A stretch of 6,978 nt of DNA from contig JAEEPV010000218.1 in the NCBI GenBank assembly GCA_016284975.1, positions 1 through 6,978 of the forward strand, read 5' to 3'. Origin of the DNA: Solobacterium sp. GTDB lineage: Bacteria; Bacillota_I; Bacilli_A; Erysipelotrichales; Erysipelotrichaceae. Position numbers and translations under genes: made by a program. Under the pieces are notes generated by a model, which saw nothing but the letters and a program-made list of their open reading frames with translations, ran no database searches and was not told the DNA's origin. Shown in pieces: positions 1 to 5,565 of the stretch (positions are counted from its first letter, which is position 1; every line of letters begins with the position of its first letter).

Positions 1-2
1 AA

Positions 3-347
3 AAAGAGATTGAAACACTCGGCTTTACACTTGGCGCTCATCCGATCATTGAAGTGCGCAGCCGCTGCGGTATAAACAGGCCATCGTTGGTGACACTGAC
101 GGGAGCGCAGGGAAATGTTTCCTCCTTCGCCTATGTTTCCTCCATGCGGAACCATATGACGAAAAAAGGAGAGAAGATGGCATTTCTGAAAGTATCCGAT
201 GAGACGGCGGATCTGGATGTTCTCGTCATGCCAAGACAGCTTCGTCAGTATGAGGCAGAGCTTCGGAAGGGTATCTATATCGAGTTTGATGGTAAAATGA
301 GTGATGACGGACGGTGTATCCTGAATACGATGCGCGTTGTTTCGTGA
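3..347 (+). CDS. dnaE: DNA polymerase III subunit alpha (DnaE), C-terminal fragment
   Basis: This is the 3' end of a gene that begins before the window; reading frame 3 is open from the first base, and 114 codons are visible before a TGA stop. The product is the catalytic subunit of the replicative DNA polymerase (C-family), acting in the cytoplasm at the replication fork. The fragment opens with the family's 'E-x-E-x-LGF...HP' element (ETLGFTLGAHPI). It then enters the OB-fold domain, recognisable by 'MTKKGEKMAFLKVSDE', which corresponds to the RT-KKG-x-MAF-x-x-x-D signature of DnaE OB domains. The protein stops soon after the OB fold, as in Firmicutes DnaE. The palm, fingers and PHP domains lie outside the window. 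A GTG inside the frame at 54 is not a credible start because homology extends upstream of it. PolC is less likely because its C-terminus lacks this element. The response regulator gene follows after 22 bases. Confidence 0.93.
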   Translation, partial: KEIETLGFTLGAHPIIEVRSRCGINRPSLVTLTGAQGNVSSFAYVSSMRNHMTKKGEKMAFLKVSDETADLDVLVMPRQLRQYEAELRKGIYIEFDGKMSDDGRCILNTMRVVS

Positions 348-369
348 ATACAGAAAGGAAGTAAAACTT

Positions 370-1032
370 ATGGCAAAACTTCTGATCGTGGATGATGAAA
401 AGAACATACGGCAGGTTGTAAAAGAGTATGCTGTTTTGAACGGATATGAAGCAGATGAGGCCGAGGATGGCCTGCAGGCAATCGAACTGTTCCGTGAGAA
501 TGAATATGACTGTGTGATTCTGGATATCATGATGCCCAAACTGGACGGGTTTTCGGCATGCAAACAGATCCGGGCGATTCGTCCGGTACCGGTAATCATG
601 CTTTCGGCACGGCAGGAAGAATATGACAAGCTGTTCGGATTTGAACTCGGTGTCGATGACTATGTAGTCAAGCCGTTCTCTCCGAAAGAACTGATGGCAA
701 GAGTCAAGGTTGTGCTGGACCGTACCAGAAGGACGGATAATTCCATCATGAATTTCGGCGGTCTTCGAATTGATGCGGCCGGCCGCAGTGTAACGGTGGA
801 TGGAGAGAAGGCAAACCTGACACCCAAGGAGATTGATCTTCTGCTGTATCTTGTTGAACACCGCAACACCGCACTTTCAAGAACAAAGCTTCTGGAAGAA
901 GTGTGGAATTATGATTATTTCGGAGATGACCGTACGGTCGATACCCATATCAAAATGCTGAGACATAATCTCGGTCCGTACCGGGACTATATCGTTACCG
1001 TACGCGGAATGGGGTATAAGTTTGAAGCTTGA
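370..1032 (+). CDS. OmpR/PhoB-family response regulator
   Basis: This 220-residue DNA-binding response regulator is very probably phosphorylated by the histidine kinase encoded next to it. The receiver domain (about 3-117) has the acidic pair D8/D9, phospho-acceptor D52 (in VILDIMMPKLDG), switch residue S79, Y98 and conserved K101 (VKPF). The winged-helix domain (about 127-219) has a recognition helix near 186-201 (DDRTVDTHIKMLRHNL) and a C-terminal wing (VTVRGMGYKF), both typical of OmpR/PhoB proteins. The ATG at 370 is chosen because AAAGGAAG at 354-361 lies 8 nt upstream and the receiver begins exactly there; the frame is open back to 337, but that stretch overlaps the end of dnaE and has no ribosome binding site. 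No promoter is evident in the 22-base gap after dnaE. The last 11 bases overlap the kinase gene. The regulon and signal cannot be inferred. Confidence 0.95.
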   Translation: MAKLLIVDDEKNIRQVVKEYAVLNGYEADEAEDGLQAIELFRENEYDCVILDIMMPKLDGFSACKQIRAIRPVPVIMLSARQEEYDKLFGFELGVDDYVVKPFSPKELMARVKVVLDRTRRTDNSIMNFGGLRIDAAGRSVTVDGEKANLTPKEIDLLLYLVEHRNTALSRTKLLEEVWNYDYFGDDRTVDTHIKMLRHNLGPYRDYIVTVRGMGYKFEA

Positions 1033-2485
1033 CAGACACGGGATCCGGTTCTCTTTCTGGCTGGTATTCACGCTGTTTGCGATCGGTGTGGTATTTCTGC
1101 TCGGCGTTCTTCAGTTTACCCTGATCAAGCCGTACTACCGCAACAGCAAGCTCACGAATGTCAAAGAGATCGGGAATGAGATCCAGCAGTATGTAATCAA
1201 TCAGAACGGAAACAGCGCGGCGATGAACCGCGCCTTTCAGGTTGCCGTAAACAACAATGTCTGTGTGGCAATCTACAATACCTCCGGTTTTAAGATTTAC
1301 TCTGCCGATTCCCTTGGCAGCGGATGTGTGTTCAATGCCGGCTCTTCAACGAATTATGAGGTTGATACTTCCGACGGCTATGCGATGAAGCAGCTGCTGG
1401 AGGGCGGCAATGGAGAAGCCAGCATTAACCTGGTCAATCAGAAAACAAATCAGGATATGGTCGTATATGGACGAAAGATCCATTCCAACCTGATGAACTA
1501 TTATCTGTTTGTCAATTCGCCGCTGGAGCCGGTCGATTCGATCGTTGCCTTCTTTGGACGGCAGTACATTATCTTTACATTTGTGATTCTGCTTGCGGCA
1601 TCTTTTGTTTCACTGCTGATTGCCGGAAGACTGGTACGGCCAATCGTTAATATGACCCAGGAGGCGGATAAGCTTGCGGCTGCGGATTACTCCTGTTCCT
1701 TTGAAGGCGGTTCCTTTACGGAAACCAAGGAACTTGCTGAATCGCTGAATGATGCGACCCAGAAGCTTTCCAAGATCGATGAACTTCGAAAAGACCTGAT
1801 TGCCAATGTCAGCCATGATATCAAAACACCACTCACATCAATCCGTGCCTATGCGGAGATGATCCGGGACATCTCCGGGGATCTGCCGGAAAAGCGGGAT
1901 GAACATCTGGATGTCATTATCTCGGAAGCGGATTATCTGGACCGGCTTGTCGTGGATATGAGCGAACTGTCAAAACTTCAGAGCGGCACCTATGTGCTCA
2001 AGGAGAAAAACTTTGATCTGTCTGCCGTCATCCGCAATGTCGTCCGGCTGAATTCCGTTATGATCGAAGAAGGGAAGCTTCACGTGACGATCGATACCCC
2101 TCCGTTGCTGATCGTCTACGGAGATGAGACCAAACTGACAGAAGTGATCTACAACTTCCTTTCCAATGCAGTAAAACACACACCGGAAAACGGCAATATT
2201 ACAATCCGTGCTTTTATGAAGGATGATGAGGAGACAGTAAGGGTCGAAGTCAAAGATGAAGGAGAGGGCATTTCGGAAGAAGAACTGCCGCTGATCTGGG
2301 ACCGCTATCAGAAATCAAGCCGTTCCTTTTCCAGATCAATGTCTTCCACCGGTCTTGGTCTTTCGATCGTAAAAGCAATTCTGGACAGCCATCATGCCGT
2401 GTACGGAGTCGAATCCCAGAAAGGCAATGGATCGATGTTCTGGTTTGAACTCCATAACCCGAAAGTCGTCGAGGAAAAAGCCTGA
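1022..2485 (+). CDS. Membrane sensor histidine kinase (HAMP-HisKA-HATPase_c)
   Basis: This 487-residue sensor kinase is the partner of the preceding regulator. A first membrane helix lies at about 9-31 and a second at about 181-203, enclosing an extracytoplasmic sensor of roughly 145 residues. A HAMP linker follows (about 200-253), then the dimerisation/phospho-acceptor domain with H265 in 'ANVSHDIKTPLTSIRAYAEM'. The ATPase domain has the N box (N378 and N382 in YNFLSNAVKHTP), G1 box D412-x-G414-x-G416 and G2 box 'STGLGLSIVK' (442-451), so it looks catalytically complete. The start is a TTG at 1022, overlapping the regulator gene by 11 bases. GGGG at 1011-1014 lies 7 nt upstream, and the next usable in-frame start would cut into the first membrane helix. 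The sensor has two cysteines, C81 and C102. The ligand is unknown; the sensor may be PDC/CACHE-like, which is a guess from general layout. Confidence 0.94.
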   Translation: MKLDRHGIRFSFWLVFTLFAIGVVFLLGVLQFTLIKPYYRNSKLTNVKEIGNEIQQYVINQNGNSAAMNRAFQVAVNNNVCVAIYNTSGFKIYSADSLGSGCVFNAGSSTNYEVDTSDGYAMKQLLEGGNGEASINLVNQKTNQDMVVYGRKIHSNLMNYYLFVNSPLEPVDSIVAFFGRQYIIFTFVILLAASFVSLLIAGRLVRPIVNMTQEADKLAAADYSCSFEGGSFTETKELAESLNDATQKLSKIDELRKDLIANVSHDIKTPLTSIRAYAEMIRDISGDLPEKRDEHLDVIISEADYLDRLVVDMSELSKLQSGTYVLKEKNFDLSAVIRNVVRLNSVMIEEGKLHVTIDTPPLLIVYGDETKLTEVIYNFLSNAVKHTPENGNITIRAFMKDDEETVRVEVKDEGEGISEEELPLIWDRYQKSSRSFSRSMSSTGLGLSIVKAILDSHHAVYGVESQKGNGSMFWFELHNPKVVEEKA

Positions 2486-3147
2486 TGGATTATCTGTACG
2501 GTACACCCTTTGAAATCGAACAGCCCAAAGACATGTATCACTTCAGCAGTGACAGTGAACTGCTTGGACGCTTTCTGAAGATCGGAAGGAATGACACCGT
2601 GCTGGATATCGGAACAAATAACGGTGTGCTGCTGATGTATGCCTCCATGCAGCAGCCGAAGAAGCTTGCCGGTATTGATCTGTTTGAAGAGGTAATCGAA
2701 ACGGCAGAACGAAACCTGAAAAGAAACGGGATCGAAGCGGAACTCTCTGCCACACCATTACAGAACTATCGTCATGAACCGTTTACCCAGCTGATCTGCA
2801 ATCCGCCGTTTTTTACAAATCGCAACGATTCTCTCAAAAAAGAGAATCCGTACCTGCGGGCTGCCCGCCATGATGACACGCTGCCGCTGAAGGATCTCTT
2901 TCACTTCAGTGCGGGTCTTCTGCAAAAAGGCGGAACGTTCTCACTCATCCTTCCGTATGACCGGTTTTTGAGCGCATTATCGCTTGCCGAAACCGAAGCA
3001 TTTGCACTGTCCCGGATGGCAGCGGTATATGACCGGGAGGGCGGAAAATGGAAACGGATCCTGCTGGAGTTCCGGTATCGGGAGGATGCAGATCTAGAAG
3101 TCGAACCGATCCGGGATCTGGATCGTCTTCATGAATATACATATTAA
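2485..3147 (+). CDS. trmN: tRNA1(Val) (adenine(37)-N6)-methyltransferase, TrmN/YabB type
   Basis: This 220-residue cytoplasmic class I SAM-dependent methyltransferase is predicted to place a methyl group on N6 of an adenine, most likely A37 of a tRNA, by analogy with E. coli YfiC/TrmN. The SAM-binding motif I is 'LDIGTNNGVLL' (40-50, with D41, G43 and G47), an acidic residue follows at D65 (GIDLFEE), and the catalytic motif IV is 'NPPFF' (106-110). The NPP(F/Y) motif marks adenine- or glutamine-N methyltransferases, and the N-terminal 'YGTPFEIEQPKDMYHFSSDSELL' region resembles the YabB/TrmN subfamily. It is slightly shorter than Bacillus YabB as I recall it. The ATG shares one base with the kinase stop codon, and GAGG at 2471-2474 serves as ribosome binding site, implying translational coupling. 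The family assignment is strong; the exact substrate (tRNA-Val or another RNA) is inferred. Confidence 0.85.
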   Translation: MDYLYGTPFEIEQPKDMYHFSSDSELLGRFLKIGRNDTVLDIGTNNGVLLMYASMQQPKKLAGIDLFEEVIETAERNLKRNGIEAELSATPLQNYRHEPFTQLICNPPFFTNRNDSLKKENPYLRAARHDDTLPLKDLFHFSAGLLQKGGTFSLILPYDRFLSALSLAETEAFALSRMAAVYDREGGKWKRILLEFRYREDADLEVEPIRDLDRLHEYTY

Positions 3148-3159
3148 GTTATTTTTTGA

Positions 3160-3188
3160 TTGACGCCGATGAAGCGAACTGATAATAT
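3160..3188 (+). promoter_or_regulatory. Sigma-A-type promoter for the rplU operon
   Basis: A -35 element TTGACG (3160-3165) is followed by a 17-nt spacer and a -10 element TAATAT (3183-3188), with an extended -10 TG at 3180-3181. An overlapping GATAAT at 3181-3186 is an alternative -10. Transcription would begin near 3194-3197, exactly at the base of the leader hairpin. The site sits in the only sizeable non-coding gap of the window, directly ahead of ribosomal protein genes. It is predicted from sequence alone. Confidence 0.7.
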
Positions 3189-3194
3189 ATCTAC

Positions 3195-3305
3195 GTTTCA
3201 GTCCTCTTGACAGGAGGTCTGTAACCGCTCAGAACAGGGTATTCAAGTGCGAAAGCCCCCTCAATGGCGCGTCTTAAGATATGTATACAGTCAGGAGGTG
3301 TTGTA
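3195..3305 (+). promoter_or_regulatory. Structured 5' leader of rplU (L21-leader candidate)
   Basis: Many Firmicutes rplU genes carry a conserved leader (Rfam L21_leader), thought to bind L21 and control its own operon. Here the transcript would open with a hairpin at 3195-3225: GTT-CAG-CCTCTT pairs with AGGAGG-CTG-AAC around a 3-nt GAC loop, giving 12 pairs interrupted by two symmetrical T-T mismatches. Downstream is a GC-GAAA-GC mini-hairpin (3249-3256, GNRA loop) that GGG 3237-3239 and CCC 3258-3260 could enclose. No U-tract follows any hairpin, so control, if present, would act on translation rather than by termination. The segment CCTCTTGAC (3203-3211) can alternatively pair with GTCAGGAGG (3290-3298), which contains the rplU ribosome binding site. 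The structure is read by eye; membership in the Rfam family is inferred from position and layout. Confidence 0.6.
3293..3300 (+). promoter_or_regulatory. rplU ribosome binding site (AGGAGGTG)
   Basis: A near-perfect Shine-Dalgarno sequence ends 5 nt before the ATG at 3306. It decides the rplU start against an in-frame ATG at 3264, because the site would lie inside the longer reading frame. The eight bases CAGGAGGT (3292-3299) are repeated exactly at 3211-3218 in the leader hairpin. Confidence 0.9.
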
Positions 3306-3617
3306 ATGTACGCAGTTATCGAAACAGGCGGAAAACAGGTTAAGGTCGAAAACAATCAGGCCATTTTTGTCGAAAAGCTCGATGTCGAGCCGGGTGAGAC
3401 CGTAGTATTTGACAAGGTTGTTCTTGTCAGTGATGCGGCTACCAAGATCGGTACTCCTTATGTCGAAGGAGCCAAGGTTACCTGCAAGGTAGAGAAGCAG
3501 GGCAAGGAAAAGAAGATTCACATCTTCAAGTACAAGCCTAAGAAGGGCAGTACCCGCCGTCGTCAGGGTCACCGTCAGCCGTACACAAAGCTGATCGTTG
3601 AATCCATCGAGGCATAA
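3306..3617 (+). CDS. rplU: 50S ribosomal protein L21
   Basis: This 103-residue large-subunit ribosomal protein binds 23S rRNA and is needed for 50S assembly. It shows the L21 hallmarks: N-terminal '[15 protein letters not shown]', central '[10 protein letters not shown]' and basic C-terminal '[23 protein letters not shown]'. The length matches the family (about 102-104). The ATG at 3306 follows AGGAGGTG with a 5-nt spacer; the frame remains open upstream to an ATG at 3264, but that would add 14 residues not found on L21. It is the first gene of the rplU-prp-rpmA cluster, with its own promoter and a structured leader, and is probably autoregulated. Its stop codon is one base from the prp start. 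Confidence 0.98.
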   Translation: MYAVIETGGKQVKVENNQAIFVEKLDVEPGETVVFDKVVLVSDAATKIGTPYVEGAKVTCKVEKQGKEKKIHIFKYKPKKGSTRRRQGHRQPYTKLIVESIEA

Positions 3618-3618
3618 G

Positions 3619-3930
3619 ATGATCCAGACAGTGCTTGCCATGCATAACGGTAAGATCCGATCCATCGTCATAAGCGGCCATTCCGGCAGTGCGGACAAAG
3701 GAGAAGACCTCATCTGTGCAGCGGTAAGTGCAATCGCCTTCGGAACGTGCAACGCACTCGATCTGCTCGGCAGTGATGCGAAATGTACGATCGGGGATAA
3801 CCGCATTGAAATCAGAACCGTAACAGAAGATGAAACAACTGCAGTGATTCTGAACACGATGCGTATACAGCTTGAAACCGTTCAGGAAGGTAACGAAACA
3901 TTTGTCACAATCAGAAAAACGGAGGTGTAA
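3619..3930 (+). CDS. prp: Ribosomal-processing cysteine protease Prp
   Basis: This 103-residue cytoplasmic protease (YsxB family) removes the N-terminal extension of ribosomal protein L27 in Firmicutes and relatives. The catalytic dyad is visible as H21 in 'ISGHSG' and C33 in 'GEDLICAAVSAI', with the usual 12-residue spacing seen in S. aureus Prp (H22/C34). The gene sits in its standard place between rplU and rpmA, and the neighbouring L27 has the matching cleavage sequence. The ATG at 3619 lies one base after the rplU stop. Its ribosome binding site, GAGG at 3609-3612 inside rplU, is weak, so translation is probably coupled to rplU and lower than that of the two ribosomal proteins. The frame is open up to 3598, but that upstream part lies within rplU and lacks family homology. 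Confidence 0.93.
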   Translation: MIQTVLAMHNGKIRSIVISGHSGSADKGEDLICAAVSAIAFGTCNALDLLGSDAKCTIGDNRIEIRTVTEDETTAVILNTMRIQLETVQEGNETFVTIRKTEV

Positions 3931-3933
3931 ATC

Positions 3934-4218
3934 ATGAAATTCACATTAGATATTCAGTTCTTCGCATCCAAGAAGGGTGTATCCTCGACAAAGAACGGCC
4001 GTGACTCCGCAGGAAGACGTCTTGGCGCAAAGGTCGCAGATGGTCAGTTCTGCTCTGCCGGTTCAATCATTTACCGTCAGCGCGGTACCCGCATCTATCC
4101 GGGTAAGAACGTCAGCCGCGGCGGTGATGATACACTGTTCGCAACCGCAGACGGCGTTGTAAAATACGAGCGTCTCGGACGGGATAAGAAGCAGGTATCT
4201 GTTTACCCGCAGGCTTAA
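3934..4218 (+). CDS. rpmA: 50S ribosomal protein L27, precursor form
   Basis: This 94-residue large-subunit protein has an N-terminal tail that reaches the peptidyl-transferase centre. The sequence '[23 protein letters not shown]' and '[18 protein letters not shown]' is diagnostic. Like other Firmicutes L27 proteins it begins with a pre-sequence, [10 protein letters not shown] (1-10), followed by ASKKG; Prp is expected to cut between F10 and A11, and the adjacent gene encodes that enzyme. A strong GGAGGTG (3921-3927) overlaps the prp stop codon and stands 6 nt before the ATG, so L27 can be translated much more strongly than Prp. An intrinsic terminator begins 12 bases after the stop codon. 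Confidence 0.98.
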   Translation: MKFTLDIQFFASKKGVSSTKNGRDSAGRRLGAKVADGQFCSAGSIIYRQRGTRIYPGKNVSRGGDDTLFATADGVVKYERLGRDKKQVSVYPQA

Positions 4219-4230
4219 GAGAAGAACTTG

Positions 4231-4257
4231 TGCCCCTGAACCAGGGGCATTCTTTTT
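4231..4257 (+). terminator. Rho-independent terminator after rpmA
   Basis: TGCCCCTG (4231-4238) and CAGGGGCA (4242-4249) form a perfect 8-bp GC-rich stem around an AAC loop, followed by TTCTTTTT (4250-4257). This is a textbook intrinsic terminator. AAGAA (4222-4226) could extend the stem against TTCTT past a small bulge. It lies between rpmA and obgE, with only 25 bases left before the obgE ATG, so it probably acts as a partial terminator that lowers expression of the downstream genes. Confidence 0.9.
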
Positions 4258-4282
4258 CGTTTCAAGAGAGGAGGCGTTTTGC

Positions 4283-5554
4283 ATGATCGATTTCATAAAA
4301 ATAAAAGTCAAAGCCGGCGACGGAGGAAAAGGCTGCGTTGCCTGGCGTCATGAAAAATTCTACGAAAACGGCGGTCCGTTCGGCGGTGACGGCGGACGCG
4401 GGGGTCATGTCTACATTGAAGTCGACACCAACGAAACGACCCTTACCAAGCTTCGTTTTACCCGTTCCGTCAAAGCCGGCAACGGGGAACCGGGCAAGAT
4501 CAAGAAAATGCATGGTGCTGACGGAGAAGATGTCACAATCAAAGTTCCCCTCGGTACAATGGTCCGCAATGCGGCCAACGGAGATCTTTTGGCAGATCTC
4601 ACCCGTCCGCATCAGATTGTCATGATCGCCAAAGGCGGCAAAGGAGGTCTTGGAAACTATCACTTTGCGACCGCCAGAAACGATGCGCCGGAATATGCTC
4701 AGCCGGGAGAGATCGGTGAAAGCCTCGAACTGCAGATCGAACTGCGCCTGCTGGCGGATGCCGGTCTGATTGGATTTCCGTCTGTCGGAAAATCTACTTT
4801 CTTATCGATTGTTACCAGAGCGCGTCCGGAGATCGCTGCCTATCCGTTTACCACGATCGATCCGAACATCGGCGTTGTCTCGCTGCCGGATGAAAGAAGC
4901 TTTGTCCTGGCAGATATGCCGGGTCTGATCGAAGGTGCCGCAGACGGAAAGGGACTTGGTCATGAATTCCTCCGTCATATCCGCAGATGCCGTGTGCTGA
5001 TCCATGTGATCGATATGAGCGGGGAGGAACGGGATCCGCTGGAGGACTATGTTATTATCAATGAGGAACTGAAGAGCTACGATGAAGAGCTTGCCGGACG
5101 TCCTCAGCTGATCGTTGCCAATAAAATGGATACCGAAGGTGCAGATGCTAACCTCGAGCGGTTCCGGCTGGCACATCCGGATCAGAGAATCTTTCCGGCC
5201 AGCACGCTGACGCATCAGGGAATCGATCCGATCCTCTATGCCGTTATGGATGAGATCGAAGCGGCAAGAGAAGCAGAAGCAACCGACACCGCCAAAGAAG
5301 AAGTGGTCGTTTACCGGTATGAACCGAAGCGTCCGGATTTTGAAATCCGCAATCTCGGCAATCACCGCTGGAAGGTGGACAGCCCGAAGGTTGACCGTCT
5401 TGCGGAACAGGTCAACTTTGATAACGATGATGATACCTATGCCTTTGCACAGACACTTGCCAAGATGGGCATTGACAATGCCCTGCGGGAGGCCGGCTGT
5501 AAGGATGGTGATCAGGTAATCGTCGGAACCTATATTATGGATTTTTCAGACTGA
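4283..5554 (+). CDS. obgE: GTPase ObgE/CgtA, ribosome assembly factor
   Basis: This 423-residue cytoplasmic GTPase is essential in many bacteria; it assists late 50S assembly and links growth to nucleotide status. Domains in order: the glycine-rich Obg fold (1-158, with 'AGDGGKGCVAWRHEKF' and 'GGDGGRGGHV'), the G domain (about 159-330), and the C-terminal OCT domain (about 340-423). GTPase motifs are G1 GFPSVGKST (164-172), switch I with FTT (189-191), G3 DMPG (211-214), G4 NKMD (280-283) and a G5-like PAS (305-307). The length is close to Bacillus Obg (428). AGGAGG (4269-4274) lies 8 nt before the ATG. It follows L27 as is usual, but with a terminator in between and no spo0B. The ruvA gene follows after 11 bases. 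No key residue is missing. Confidence 0.97.
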   Translation: MIDFIKIKVKAGDGGKGCVAWRHEKFYENGGPFGGDGGRGGHVYIEVDTNETTLTKLRFTRSVKAGNGEPGKIKKMHGADGEDVTIKVPLGTMVRNAANGDLLADLTRPHQIVMIAKGGKGGLGNYHFATARNDAPEYAQPGEIGESLELQIELRLLADAGLIGFPSVGKSTFLSIVTRARPEIAAYPFTTIDPNIGVVSLPDERSFVLADMPGLIEGAADGKGLGHEFLRHIRRCRVLIHVIDMSGEERDPLEDYVIINEELKSYDEELAGRPQLIVANKMDTEGADANLERFRLAHPDQRIFPASTLTHQGIDPILYAVMDEIEAAREAEATDTAKEEVVVYRYEPKRPDFEIRNLGNHRWKVDSPKVDRLAEQVNFDNDDDTYAFAQTLAKMGIDNALREAGCKDGDQVIVGTYIMDFSD

Positions 5555-5565
5555 AAGGAGCAGGC

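Noticed and set aside
337..369. N-terminal extension of the response regulator from TTG 337
   Set aside because: It overlaps dnaE, lacks a ribosome binding site and adds residues before a receiver domain that begins exactly at ATG 370.
226..861. Long minus-strand open frame (211 codons) opposite dnaE and the response regulator gene
   Set aside because: It is antisense to two well-recognised genes, has no ribosome binding site, and its translation is histidine/cysteine/phenylalanine-rich with no family resemblance; it is a shadow of codon bias.
3128..3160. Possible terminator after trmN (AATATACATATT followed by ATTTTTT)
   Set aside because: The stem is only about 4 A-T pairs and cannot be stable; the T-run probably serves the promoter region. 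The upstream operon may read through into rplU.
3291..3857. Minus-strand open frame (188 codons) opposite rplU and prp
   Set aside because: Entirely antisense to conserved rplU and prp, with no recognisable domain or ribosome binding site.
4150..4260. Promoter for obgE (TTGTAA or TTGTGC as -35)
   Set aside because: No matching -10 at 16-18 nt spacing; candidates end in T-rich or GGATAAG sequence at poor distance.
4802..5365. Minus-strand open frame (187 codons) opposite obgE
   Set aside because: Mirror of the obgE G domain with shadow-like composition and no start signals.
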